Shown here one piece after another: positions 9,600 to 19,516 of a DNA stretch of 51,504 bases. Each line of letters begins with the position of its first letter. Position 1 is the first letter of the stretch. Source of the stretch: Bacillota bacterium (GTDB lineage: Bacteria; Bacillota; Dethiobacteria; DTU022; UBA8154); contig DUQX01000096.1 in the NCBI GenBank assembly GCA_012837615.1, forward strand, positions 1 through 51,504, in the 5' to 3' direction. A program made the translations under genes and the position numbers. The notes under the pieces are model-generated. The model did not search any database, was not told where the DNA came from, and saw only the letters and a list, made by a program, of their open reading frames with translations.

Positions 9600-9727
9600 A
9601 AAGATGTGCCTTTTCCGGATTATATGATTCAATTTGTTTAAAATGACATTTATCAATACAAAAAAATCTATAACGGAAATTATCCGGAAAGTTGCCATTT
9701 TTCATCCCAGCAAAAAAACACATCTTT
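9600..9727. repeat. 128-bp nested inverted repeat
   Basis: aaagatgtg(9600-9608)/cacatcttt(9719-9727) with inner ttccggat(9613-9620)/atccggaa(9682-9689). Confidence 0.45.
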
Positions 9728-9778
9728 ATAGCTCTTTATGTCACGTTTTCAAAAATCTTAAACCATGATACCTATATA

Positions 9779-9798
9779 ATCAATATTTCAATATTGAT
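9779..9798. repeat. 20-bp palindrome (possible AT-rich hairpin)
   Basis: atcaatatt-tc-aatattgat. Confidence 0.5.
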
Positions 9799-9813
9799 AA
9801 AATGCTGGTTTAA

Positions 9814-10027
9814 TCACTTGATATACTTATCGATATTTTCAACGTAAAACGATATTTCACCGCATTTAAGGCAGATTGCCACTTTTTGGCTTCCCCAGTC
9901 TTCTTGCAAAGATAGTTGTACTCTTGGTAATTTTAATGCCGTATCCAGCCCCCTCAACCTTCACGTCAAAACCTTCTACCATATTTACATTACATCGATG
10001 ACAAGCTCGCATAATAAGTTCCTTCAT
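9814..10027 (-). pseudogene. Frameshifted small zinc-ribbon protein gene
   Basis: Minus strand reads MKELIMRACHRCNVNMVEGFDVKVEGAGYGIKITKSTTIFARRLGKPK, then with one A removed from CCAAAAAGTGG continues VAICLKCGEISFYVENIDKYIK*; CHRC...CLKC zinc knuckles restored. Confidence 0.7.
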
Positions 10028-10034
10028 TTTTTAT

Positions 10035-10065
10035 GTGGGACAGGGAACCTGTCCCTCCGTCCCAC
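10035..10065. repeat. Interspersed palindromic repeat, copy 1
   Basis: gtgggacagggaacctgtccctccgtcccac. Confidence 0.75.
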
Positions 10066-10115
10066 CTCCGTCCCACAAGCTGTTGGCAGCCCTTGCCCGA
10101 CTCTTCCGCCGCTGT

Positions 10116-10856
10116 TTAGCCTAAATCATAAACCGCCCCTTCCTGAGCGACGCTTACACTTTTAAAAATTTGCTCAGCTTCGTCGAGGTAAAGCTGTGGT
10201 TTTCTGAAAGGAAGCAAGTGCGTAAGCAACAGCTTCCCCACCCCGGCCTCCCTGGCCAGGGTGGCCGCTTGCGCAGCGCTTAAATGATTGGCAGCTCCTT
10301 TCTGCAAATCTTCCTCCAAGAAATTGGCCTCACATAAAAACAGAGCCGCCCCCCTGGCAAAATCGGCCAGTGGGGGAATATATTCTGTATCTGCTGAATA
10401 GGCTAATTTCTTATCCCCTCCCAGAAAGGCCCCCACAGCATAACAGGGAACTGTATGTCTCGTTCTTAAAAAAACAAAAGTAAAAGGTCCTATCTGTAAC
10501 TCTTGCCCTTCCGCAAGCGCTTTAACGGCGTAAACATCCTTATAAGGCAGGCGCATGTATTCTTCCACCTGTTCTGCCGGTGCAAATACAGGCAGGGGAC
10601 GATTGAGAAGACCTCTTTCCCGGCTAAACTGCAGGGCATAGCGCAGGATAAAAAGGTCGGAACAATGATCGCTGTGCAGGTGTGAAATAATGATCGCCTT
10701 AAGTTTGCTGGGTTCGATAAATTCCTGCAAGCGGCTGAGCACACCGTTGCCGCAGTCGATCAATACAGCAAAACCTTCATGCTCCAACAGATATCCCGAG
10801 CACGCACCGCCGGCTGCTGGATACGGCCCATAACATCCCAGTACTGTTAGTTTCAT
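10116..10856 (-). CDS. MBL-fold metallo-hydrolase (RNase Z-like)
   Basis: SHLHSDHCSD, YSADTEYIP, LLLTHLLP motifs. Confidence 0.85.
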   Translation of the reverse strand: MKLTVLGCYGPYPAAGGACSGYLLEHEGFAVLIDCGNGVLSRLQEFIEPSKLKAIIISHLHSDHCSDLFILRYALQFSRERGLLNRPLPVFAPAEQVEEYMRLPYKDVYAVKALAEGQELQIGPFTFVFLRTRHTVPCYAVGAFLGGDKKLAYSADTEYIPPLADFARGAALFLCEANFLEEDLQKGAANHLSAAQAATLAREAGVGKLLLTHLLPFRKPQLYLDEAEQIFKSVSVAQEGAVYDLG

Positions 10857-10965
10857 TTATGGAGTACACCTCCACTATTTTACATGGATATAACTTATGC
10901 TCAGGAAATTTTTTTGCCCTCTTGCCATCGCTAGCATATTCAACATAATAATACCTATGAAAAAA

Positions 10966-10996
10966 GTGGGACGAGGAACCTGTCCCCGTGTCCCAC
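10966..10996. repeat. Interspersed palindromic repeat, copy 2
   Basis: gtgggacgaggaacctgtccccgtgtcccac; abuts the pcrA stop codon. Confidence 0.75.
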
Positions 10997-13186
10997 TTAT
11001 TTTTTGGAGACTACTGTAAGGGGGGCGAAATGAATGTCAAGGCTTTTGATTCCCCGATCGGGAAAAGCTACTTTAATCACAGTATCCCCTGGCTTGATTT
11101 CTACAACGATGCCTACGCCCCATTTTTTATGGAATACCCTATCGCCCAATTCATATTTATTATCGGGTCGATAAACATCTGTTTTTTCACCGGCAGGCTT
11201 ATCGGCAAAGAAATATCCCAGCGTTTTTTCTTTTTCTTTATTTTTAGAGTTATCGAGGTATTCCTCAGGGATCTCCCCTAAAAAACGTGAAGGTACTTTA
11301 TAGCGAGTCTCACCGTATATAAACCTCTTCTTAGCATAAGAAAGGTACAGCTTTTCCTCTGCTCTGGTCATGCCGACGTAGCAGAGCCTCCGCTCCTCCT
11401 CCATTTCAAGCTCGCTATCCAGCGAGCGAAAATGAGGAAAGGTCCCTTCCTCCAGTCCCATAATGAATACCGCCGGAAACTCCAGGCCTTTCGCACTATG
11501 AAGAGTCATCAGCACTAACTTGTCCTCCTCTTCAACATAGTCATCAATATCTGTAACCAGGGATACTTCCGCCAGGAAATCCTCCAGCGACCCATCAGGG
11601 TTCCGCTGATCATAGAACGCAGTGACATTGAGAAATTCCGTTAAGTTATCGCGCCTGGTCTCGGCTTCTATTGTATCTTCGCGAAGAAGGGCTTCCAGGT
11701 AGCCTGTCTCATTTAAAATATACGAAGTGATATCCCTTACGGAGGAATTCTCCAGTTCCTCTTCAAATCGTTCCAACATTTTTTTAAATCCCTGTAACTG
11801 CTTTAAAGCCCTGCCAGAAAGGCCGGGCACTTGATGAATAATAGAAAGCGCTTCATATAAAGATATTCCCCTTTGAAGTATAAATTCTCCAATCTTTGCC
11901 TGGCTTGTCGGGCCTATGCCTCTTTTGGGGACATTGATGATGCGGGCAAGGCTTAAATCATCATCCTTATTTACAAGAACTTTGAGGTAGGCCAGTATAT
12001 CTTTGATCTCTTTTCTCTCATAAAATTTAGTACCACCAAATATCTGGTAGCTGATATTATTTCTAACCAGCTCCTCTTCTATCGCCCTTGACTGGGCATG
12101 CGTCCTGTACAGAACGGCCATATCCCCGTAGAGCATGTTACTTGATGTTTTTAAAGATATTATTTCCGCTGTTATTTTTGCAGCCTCATCCTGTTCATCC
12201 TCCGCCTCAATCAGAAAGACCTTATCCCCGCCGGGTTTAGCTGTCCAAAGGTTCTTTTCTTTACGGCCGGAATTATTTTTTATAACCGCATTTGCAGCAG
12301 TTAATATGCAGGCGGTAGAACGGTAGTTCTGTTCTAATTTTATAACAGTTGCCTCCGGGTAATCCCTTTCAAAGCTCAAAATATTTTTGATATCGGCCCC
12401 TCGCCAGCGGTAAATGGACTGATCCGGATCGCCCACCACGCAAAGGTTTCGATGTTTTCTTGCCAGAAGATTGACAAGAATGTACTGGGCGTGGTTTGTA
12501 TCCTGATATTCATCTACCAGAACATGTAAAAATTTATCTTGATAAAATTCCAAGATCCCTTCATTATTCTGAAACAGTTCAACTGTTTTCATCAAAAGAT
12601 CATCAAAATCGAAGGCGTTGTTTGCCGCCATTTTTTCTTCAAATAATGCATAAACCCCGGAAACAATCTCCAGATAATAATCATCCCCTGTTTCCTTGGA
12701 AAATTTACGCGCGTCTTTTAATTCATTTTTTGCATTGCTGATTGTCGCCCCAATTGCTTTGGGAGAAAACCGTTTGGGGTCAAGATCCAGCTCTTTTATA
12801 CACTGCTTGAGCAGTGTTTCTCTGTCAGCCGTGTCATAGATCACAAAATTGCGGTTGTATCCTATCTTCGCTGCATGGCTCCGCAAAATGCGCACGCAAG
12901 CCGAATGGAAGGTACTGACCCACATATCATTGGCAACAGGACCAATAAGACCCGCCAATCTTTCCTTCATCTCATTGGCGGCTTTGTTTGTAAATGTAAT
13001 AGCAAGTATCCCCCAGGGGGGAACTTTCTCTACCTCCAGCAGATAAGCAATCCTGTGGGTTAGTACCCTTGTCTTCCCTGAACCGGCACCGGCAAGAATT
13101 AAAAGCGGGCCTCCGATGGTAGTTACAGCTTCGCGCTGAGCATCGTTCAGCCCCTCAAGAATCGAAGTATTATCCAATAAAATCAT
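10997..13186 (-). CDS. pcrA: ATP-dependent DNA helicase PcrA/UvrD
   Basis: LAGAGSGKTRVLTHRIAYL, VDEYQDTNHAQY, GDPDQSIYRWRGAD, LMTLHSAKGLEFPAVF, C-terminal GDRVFHKKWGVG. Confidence 0.95.
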   Translation of the reverse strand: MILLDNTSILEGLNDAQREAVTTIGGPLLILAGAGSGKTRVLTHRIAYLLEVEKVPPWGILAITFTNKAANEMKERLAGLIGPVANDMWVSTFHSACVRILRSHAAKIGYNRNFVIYDTADRETLLKQCIKELDLDPKRFSPKAIGATISNAKNELKDARKFSKETGDDYYLEIVSGVYALFEEKMAANNAFDFDDLLMKTVELFQNNEGILEFYQDKFLHVLVDEYQDTNHAQYILVNLLARKHRNLCVVGDPDQSIYRWRGADIKNILSFERDYPEATVIKLEQNYRSTACILTAANAVIKNNSGRKEKNLWTAKPGGDKVFLIEAEDEQDEAAKITAEIISLKTSSNMLYGDMAVLYRTHAQSRAIEEELVRNNISYQIFGGTKFYERKEIKDILAYLKVLVNKDDDLSLARIINVPKRGIGPTSQAKIGEFILQRGISLYEALSIIHQVPGLSGRALKQLQGFKKMLERFEEELENSSVRDITSYILNETGYLEALLREDTIEAETRRDNLTEFLNVTAFYDQRNPDGSLEDFLAEVSLVTDIDDYVEEEDKLVLMTLHSAKGLEFPAVFIMGLEEGTFPHFRSLDSELEMEEERRLCYVGMTRAEEKLYLSYAKKRFIYGETRYKVPSRFLGEIPEEYLDNSKNKEKEKTLGYFFADKPAGEKTDVYRPDNKYELGDRVFHKKWGVGIVVEIKPGDTVIKVAFPDRGIKSLDIHFAPLTVVSKK

Positions 13187-13315
13187 CCTTCCTTCGGATG
13201 CATTATAACATAATTTTGACTGAAATATACTATGCCGATAGATCGGGTCTCAAAGCGCTGCCTCAAGGCTGCCTGAAGATCAGGGAAAAATCGATTGTAT
13301 GAGGTTCAAAAAACC

Positions 13316-15250
13316 CTACTGGGCTGTAAGGTAGCGTTTAATTCCCAGAGCAATGGCCTCGGCCGCCCGCCTTTGAAATGCTGAATCTGCCAGAAGCATC
13401 TCCTCCTCCGGATTGGAGATAAAGGCTACCTCAACTAGCACAGCTGGAATCGGGCAGCTTCTTAAAACAAGAAAATTCGCCTCCCGGATCCCCTTGTCCT
13501 GCCTTTGCAGGCGGTTAACTAACTCTGTCTGAATATAATCCGCCAGCGCCATCGATTCCCGGACTCGACTATTGTGGTGGTAAAAAGTCATCGTCCCCGA
13601 CAATGAAGGGTTGGTTGAGGCATTAGCATGGATGCTTACCAGCAGGTCGGCACCGGAAAGGCTTCCTACCAGGGCCCTTTCCTCAAGCGACAACCCCGTA
13701 TTGGTTTCATTGGTATAGATGACTGTGCAGCCTTCTTTTAATAGAATGTTTCCCAAAAGCATAGAGATCCTGCGATTAACATCCCATTCCCTTAAACCCG
13801 ATGGGCCGATAGCCCCCGGATCATAACTATCCCATTCGTTAAGTGTTCCGTGTCCCGGATCGATGACAATAACCCGCCGGGCTAGATCTGCGGTATCGAT
13901 ATAAACAGTTATCGTTTTGCCGTCTGAAGACCGGTCCAGGGCATAAGATGCCGGTGTTTGTAGATCAGCGACGATCCGCGCGGTCCGCCCATCCAGCTGA
14001 CCCAGCCGAACACTTCTTACAGCCCCGTGGTTTACCGCTAGCGAAGGCGCCGGATCGTCTTCAACTATACGTCCGGAAAAGTCAAAAACAAGCCGCGATG
14101 GGTTATTCAGTTGAAAGGCTGAGGGCATACCCAGCGGGGAATTGGCGCTTATTTTCAGCACAACTTTACTGCCGTAATGTTCAACCTTTAAATCAGCAAT
14201 AAAGGGCAGCTCACCGGGCATCATTGTTTCCCCGGCACTCCAGCGGCTGATTAATTTGCCCTTCGTATTCCCGCCAGTATCGGATTCTTCCTTATCGCCG
14301 TCATAACACACCGCTATCAGCGAGCCGGCAATCCAGCCGCTACCGCCGCCGGGAAGGCGCACCGCATACCAGCTACCTTCTTCATTCAAAATATCCAGCT
14401 GCTGTCCCATGGTTGCCCTGGAGATTACCGGATGCTGCAAACCGGGACCGGAGCGAATATTGACCGAAGGTTTCATAACCAGTGCAGAGCGTTCGGTATC
14501 TGAGGGCATCGAATATTCTCCTCCCGGCTTTGTATCTCCGTTTGATGTACCGATAAAGTCCACCAGCCAGCCGGCTATCCAGCCCCTGTCACCGCCCGGA
14601 AGCTCTACCTGCAGCCAGGATCCGCTCTCCGCCAGAACTTTCAGCATTGTTCCCCTTGAAACCTGTGTCAGCCGGTCATAATTCGTTCCCGGCCCTGAGC
14701 GGATATTTACAATATCGCCGTTTACAACAGCTCTGCGCATCCCTGTTTTAGGGTCCGTTTGTGGCGGAGCCGGCGTTTTAATAGCAACTGTCCGTTCTTC
14801 CCCATTCCAAAATACCTCTAAACCAAAAGTTTCAGCCAGGAAGCGCAAGGGAACCATAGTACGGCCGCCTTTAAGAACAGCCGTAGTATCCAACTGTTGT
14901 TCATCCCCGTTAACATATGCTATCCGCTGATCAATAAATAGCTCCACAACTGTACCGGGCTGGGAAACCCTGATCAGCTTTTTCTCCTGTTTCCAACTTA
15001 CGTAACACCCAAGCGCCTCCGAAATAAAGCGTACCGGAACCATAGTGCGGTTATTTGCATCAATGTAAGGAGATACATCCGATTTTACAGCCATACCGTC
15101 TACAGTAATATTTATCGTTTCTGCTGCCTGTACCGGTACCACAATGCCTGTCCATAATAATAGCAATAGTAGAATAAGGAATAAAAAATTATAAGATTGA
15201 ATCCGGTATTTCATAGTATGCAACCTTCCCTTTTTGTAAAATAACCGCAT
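13316..15250 (-). CDS. Multidomain N-acetylmuramoyl-L-alanine amidase (copper amine oxidase N-like, 2x SH3b, AMIN, Amidase_3)
   Basis: MVPVRFISEALG/MVPLRFLAETFG; two VNIRSGPG SH3b repeats; VIDPGHG...VSIHANAS...AVLVEVAFISNPEE. Confidence 0.88.
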   Translation of the reverse strand: MRLFYKKGRLHTMKYRIQSYNFLFLILLLLLLWTGIVVPVQAAETINITVDGMAVKSDVSPYIDANNRTMVPVRFISEALGCYVSWKQEKKLIRVSQPGTVVELFIDQRIAYVNGDEQQLDTTAVLKGGRTMVPLRFLAETFGLEVFWNGEERTVAIKTPAPPQTDPKTGMRRAVVNGDIVNIRSGPGTNYDRLTQVSRGTMLKVLAESGSWLQVELPGGDRGWIAGWLVDFIGTSNGDTKPGGEYSMPSDTERSALVMKPSVNIRSGPGLQHPVISRATMGQQLDILNEEGSWYAVRLPGGGSGWIAGSLIAVCYDGDKEESDTGGNTKGKLISRWSAGETMMPGELPFIADLKVEHYGSKVVLKISANSPLGMPSAFQLNNPSRLVFDFSGRIVEDDPAPSLAVNHGAVRSVRLGQLDGRTARIVADLQTPASYALDRSSDGKTITVYIDTADLARRVIVIDPGHGTLNEWDSYDPGAIGPSGLREWDVNRRISMLLGNILLKEGCTVIYTNETNTGLSLEERALVGSLSGADLLVSIHANASTNPSLSGTMTFYHHNSRVRESMALADYIQTELVNRLQRQDKGIREANFLVLRSCPIPAVLVEVAFISNPEEEMLLADSAFQRRAAEAIALGIKRYLTAQ

Positions 15251-15334
15251 AATGCCTCTTATTACCTTATAACGTATGGTTTACCAAAAAAGATACGCCA
15301 AAAAAAGACAAATTATGGGACTAGAAAAATGGGT

Positions 15335-15374
15335 TAAAAAAACGCCCTTACCAAACAAACATATGATAAGGACG
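15335..15374 (-). terminator. Intrinsic terminator of the spore-coat gene
   Basis: Minus strand gcgtccttatcatatgtttgtttggtaagggcgttttttt. Confidence 0.75.
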
Positions 15375-15392
15375 CTTTTCTGGTAATAATGC

Positions 15393-15845
15393 TTATTGCG
15401 GCTGGTACATGCCGCTATTTTTCATATAGTTAAATATCCCTTCCCCATGTTCCTGTTCTTCCTTTTGTATATGGTTTAATGCCTGGCGTACACTGTTTTG
15501 CTGACATTCAAAGATTACCGTATCGTAAGTTCCCGAGACATATTTTTCCGTCATCAGCATATCGTTACAAAGCCCGGCATCATTAGGATTATTGGAACCC
15601 TGAAGATTTTGGCCGGGTATTTGCTGTTGCTGTTGTCCTTGGATGGAGGGAGTTTGCCCTTGAAGTATTTGCTCCAGCGTATTGTAGTGCTGCTGCTCCT
15701 GCTGCGCATAGCTGTTAAATAATTGCTTTAGTTGGGGGTCTTGAGCCTTTTGCGCATACGTTCTGTACTTGTCTATACAAACTTCCTCATGCCTTTGCTG
15801 ATCCTGCAACAGCATCTTTTCCTTCTGACTCAACTGAATGGCCAT
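15393..15845 (-). CDS. Spore coat protein (CotF-like, ferritin-like helices)
   Basis: YRTYAQKAQDPQLKQLFNSYAQQEQQHYNTLEQIL; LMTEKYVSGTYDTVIFE; Q-rich linker. Confidence 0.75.
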   Translation of the reverse strand: MAIQLSQKEKMLLQDQQRHEEVCIDKYRTYAQKAQDPQLKQLFNSYAQQEQQHYNTLEQILQGQTPSIQGQQQQQIPGQNLQGSNNPNDAGLCNDMLMTEKYVSGTYDTVIFECQQNSVRQALNHIQKEEQEHGEGIFNYMKNSGMYQPQ

Positions 15846-16082
15846 CTTCTTTGCAACCTCCTGTTTTTTTATTGCGGTTTATATCTTTCTACAAAACAGG
15901 AGGAATTATGCAAAGCTAGATCCGTATCCTTTTCGGTTTTTAGTGAAACAGAGTATCCGCAAGTTTTTTCATGAAAAATTAATTAAACAATGTCACTTCC
16001 TTTATATTTCGTAACTGCTCAGCTATGCGCAAGATTGTCATCCTCTTCTATTAAACTTGGATATGAGATCTCTCGGATGATA

Positions 16083-17435
16083 TTAGGATGATATTCCCAA
16101 TTCTTTTTCCACAACCGCTGCCAGGCTCCGGGAAATTTCCTGAAGAAGTGTACTTTTTTCCCCTTCGATCATGATCCTGATCAGCGGTTCGGTCCCCGAG
16201 GGCCTGATTAAAACCCTTCCCCTTTCCCCCAATTTTTCTTCAGCCAGCTTGATCGACTCTGAAATACGTTCATTGTCTTCCCAGCCTTCCTTGTTTCTCA
16301 CGCGGCAGTTTACCAGCAGCTGGGGCAGGGGACAAATAATAGAGGAAAGACGGGACAGGGGCTCACCCTTTTCGACCATAACCTTTAATAGCTGTAAAGA
16401 TGTGAAAAGCCCGTCACCCGTAGTCATCGGGCCATCAAAAATAATATGCCCGGACTGCTCGCCGCCCAGAGCACACCCTCTACGGAGCATCTCCTCCAGG
16501 ACATAGCGGTCCCCTACCTGCGTGCGAATAACTTCAAAGCCATGTTCTTCCCCTGCTATTTCCAGGCCGCCGTTGCTCATCACCGTAGCCACAATTTTAT
16601 TACCCGGAAGCATGTCCTTTTCAGCCAGGTAGGAAGCACAGATAGCCATAATTGCATCGCCATCTGCCAGTTCGCCGTTTTCATCTACAGCGATCAGGCG
16701 GTCCCCATCACCGTCAAAGGCAAGACCGAGATGGGCTCCTTGCTCACAAACAGTCCTTTGTAACGATTCCGGGCCGGTTGAACCACAATTTACATTAATA
16801 TTCTTCCCGTTCGGACTGTTATGTAGGGGAATTACTTCAGCACCCAGTTCCCTGTAAACCTCAGGAGCAATTTTCCAGAGCGAGCCGTTGGCGCAGTCCA
16901 GAACAATTTTCAGCCCCTTTAAAACGGGAGCTTCCTTTTTTAAAAATGTAAGGTAATGCTGCAAAGCCTTCTCTGACCTGAATGACTGGCCGACTTTCGC
17001 CCCTATCGGGCGGGGGAGATCATCCGTATCCCTATAAAAAAGTTCTTCCGCTTTTTTTTCCAGTTCTAAATCCATCTTAAAACCTTTTGCATCAAAAAAC
17101 TTAATACCGTTATCCTCGGCCGGATTGTGAGAAGCAGAAATCATAATCCCTCCGGCGGCTTTTAAAGCAACAGTTAAATAGGCTACCACCGGCGTTGATA
17201 CAACCCCCAAAAGGCGGACCTGCACACCAACGGAGGTAATACCGGCAACCAGAGCTCCCTCCAGCATGGTCCCGGAAATACGGGTATCCCTTCCCAACCA
17301 AAAAAAAGGCTGTCCAGAACGGCTCTTGTTTCCCAGTAAAAAAGCAACGATACGTCCCATTCTAAACGCCAACTCCGGGGTCAGCTCTGAATTAGCCACA
17401 CCCCGGATTCCATCTGTCCCGAATAATTTTTTCAT
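16083..17435 (-). CDS. glmM: Phosphoglucosamine mutase
   Basis: KLFGTDGIRGVAN, ISASHNPAEDNGIK, DGDGDR, RPSGTEPLIRIM. Confidence 0.95.
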   Translation of the reverse strand: MKKLFGTDGIRGVANSELTPELAFRMGRIVAFLLGNKSRSGQPFFWLGRDTRISGTMLEGALVAGITSVGVQVRLLGVVSTPVVAYLTVALKAAGGIMISASHNPAEDNGIKFFDAKGFKMDLELEKKAEELFYRDTDDLPRPIGAKVGQSFRSEKALQHYLTFLKKEAPVLKGLKIVLDCANGSLWKIAPEVYRELGAEVIPLHNSPNGKNINVNCGSTGPESLQRTVCEQGAHLGLAFDGDGDRLIAVDENGELADGDAIMAICASYLAEKDMLPGNKIVATVMSNGGLEIAGEEHGFEVIRTQVGDRYVLEEMLRRGCALGGEQSGHIIFDGPMTTGDGLFTSLQLLKVMVEKGEPLSRLSSIICPLPQLLVNCRVRNKEGWEDNERISESIKLAEEKLGERGRVLIRPSGTEPLIRIMIEGEKSTLLQEISRSLAAVVEKELGISS

Positions 17436-17469
17436 ATGTTCACCCTAATCATTATTAATTAATAAGTAG

Positions 17470-18399
17470 CTACTCAACAGGAAAAATCCTGACCTTTGCA
17501 AACCTGTGCTGAACAGGCTTTACCTCTTCAGGGAAAATCAAGGGCGCCTCTACCGTAGACGGCAGTCCAACGTCTTCCAACTGGATCTCCGCCGTCTTTA
17601 TAGTATCAATCTCTTTTAGGAGATACCCGGGCCCTTCTATAGTTACCTGGGAGGGCTCCAGTAACATAATCTCAACTTCATCCTGCACGTTATCCGCTAA
17701 AACGACCTCTACGGGAACATCTTTTTGGGGAAAAGTAAGGCTGACCGTTACCTCGACTTCCTCAGGGGAAACCGTTACCCCCTGGACAGGATTTCTCTTG
17801 CTATCCACCGGTTCAAGCCTGATACTCTTACTAAGAGTTCCTTCGGCGCCGCTTACGTCAATTATGAAAATAACGCTTTGCACAGAATCAACCTTCTCGC
17901 GTGTTCCCCTGACAAAAACTTCTTCAGGAGAAAAACTAATCTCTTCAACAATCTTTCCTCCTGTAGGCTCTCCTTCCAGGCTGCATTCCACGTTCATCTG
18001 TTTCGTGATCAAATTTTCAAGGATTATCGTTGCCTTTGATGGCTCAATACTGACTACGCTCAAACCCTGAGGCGCTTCAGCATTAATGCGGATTTCGTGA
18101 CGGCCCTCTTTTTTCCCGCTCAGGTCAACAAATGCCTCCAGGTGAGCGGGCGTTAACCCGTCAAAAGCCTGGGGAACCCCCTGCAGCGATAGGGTAATAC
18201 TATGATCCATATTCACTATTACCAGGTCCTCCCCCAGGTTACGATAAGACAAAGGAATATTGCCAAAAGAGCGCCGGGCTTCAAGACCAAGAGCTTCCTG
18301 GCTATCTCCGGCTACAAAAAGCCAGAGGATCAGAGCAAGAAAAAAGGATATGACCTTAGCAAAATTTCGGCTCTCCGTTATTTTACTCATTATTTTCAT
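17470..18399 (-). CDS. cdaR: YbbR-domain protein CdaR
   Basis: N-terminal TM then repeated YbbR-type domains; between cdaA and glmM. Confidence 0.85.
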   Translation of the reverse strand: MKIMSKITESRNFAKVISFFLALILWLFVAGDSQEALGLEARRSFGNIPLSYRNLGEDLVIVNMDHSITLSLQGVPQAFDGLTPAHLEAFVDLSGKKEGRHEIRINAEAPQGLSVVSIEPSKATIILENLITKQMNVECSLEGEPTGGKIVEEISFSPEEVFVRGTREKVDSVQSVIFIIDVSGAEGTLSKSIRLEPVDSKRNPVQGVTVSPEEVEVTVSLTFPQKDVPVEVVLADNVQDEVEIMLLEPSQVTIEGPGYLLKEIDTIKTAEIQLEDVGLPSTVEAPLIFPEEVKPVQHRFAKVRIFPVE

Positions 18400-19234
18400 C
18401 GTCTATATTAATCCTCCAGGGGAAAATAGAAACAATGCCTTTCTTTCTCTCCGCTGTTGAGAAAAAGTTCATCAATGCACTGCGTAGGGTCTTCTCATCA
18501 AGATAACGCGTTAATTTTCCGTTATTAGCAAGAGAGATAACACCTGTTTCTTCGGAGATAATAATAACCACTGCATCTGACACTTCCGTAATTCCAAGTC
18601 CGGCACGGTGTCTGGTTCCCAACTCTTTGCTGAGGTTGGGATTCTCCGTAAAAGGAAGAAAGCAACCCGCAGCAGCAATATTCCGGCCCCTGATAATCAC
18701 AGCGCCGTCATGCAGCGGGCTGCGGGGCATAAAAATATTGATCAAGAGCTCGGCCGTCGCAATCCCATCGATCATTATGCCCGTTTCAATAATGTCTTTC
18801 AAACCGGTTTCCCGCTCTAAAACAATGAGGGCACCGATTTTTTTCTTAACCATAACAGGAATTGCCTTGAGGAGTTCATTTAATACCTCCCGGAAATCCT
18901 CATCCTCCTGTTCATAAAGAGATCTTTGAAAGATCTTACCCCTGCCGAGCTGCTCCAGAGCCCTTCTCAGCTCCGGCTGAAAAATAATCGGGATAGCCAC
19001 AAGGCTCATCGTCATCAAGCTCTGCAGCAGCCAGTTTACGGTCCTCAACCCGAGCAGGTTGCTAACTAGGAGGGAAACCAGGAGAACAATGAGGCCTTTA
19101 ACCAGTTGTTCCGCCCGGGTGCCCTTGATCAAAAGGATAATGCGGTAGAAAATATACGTTATAATTGCAACATCTAGAACGTCGCGCCATTCCGGGCGGA
19201 ACTGAACAATACCGGTTAAAATTTTTTCCCACAT
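18383..19234 (-). CDS. cdaA: Diadenylate cyclase CdaA
   Basis: SPLHDGAVIIRG and LGTRHRAGLGITE DAC motifs; N-terminal TMs. Confidence 0.95.
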   Translation of the reverse strand: MWEKILTGIVQFRPEWRDVLDVAIITYIFYRIILLIKGTRAEQLVKGLIVLLVSLLVSNLLGLRTVNWLLQSLMTMSLVAIPIIFQPELRRALEQLGRGKIFQRSLYEQEDEDFREVLNELLKAIPVMVKKKIGALIVLERETGLKDIIETGIMIDGIATAELLINIFMPRSPLHDGAVIIRGRNIAAAGCFLPFTENPNLSKELGTRHRAGLGITEVSDAVVIIISEETGVISLANNGKLTRYLDEKTLRSALMNFFSTAERKKGIVSIFPWRINIDDENNE

Positions 19235-19516
19235 TTACGGCTTCCAACTCCCTGCCTGATTTACCTTTTTTATTCTACCCCCCGCAGGCTAAATCCTTTT
19301 TGGTAATTCTTTTTTTTCCGCTTACGGACTTTCAAAATATTTCTCAACAAGAGCCATATATTGGAAGGAATGGGGTTTGAAAACTTATTCCCCGGGAAAT
19401 GTCTTAACGCCGGCCGTTGCCAAACATCGTTTCTCAAAAAAAAATAACCTGAACTGCAAGGGCTGCAGATGGAAAGCAGGCTATATCCCTGAACCGCTGC
19501 GAGCTTCCATAAATGT

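Noticed and set aside
10035-10996. CRISPR array
   Set aside because: Only two repeat copies about 0.93 kb apart with a gene between them; palindromic interspersed repeat, no spacers or cas genes.
18383-19516. c-di-AMP (ydaO-type) riboswitch upstream of cdaA
   Set aside because: The 280-bp upstream gap shows hairpins and T-runs, but I could not recognise the riboswitch consensus; needs cmscan.
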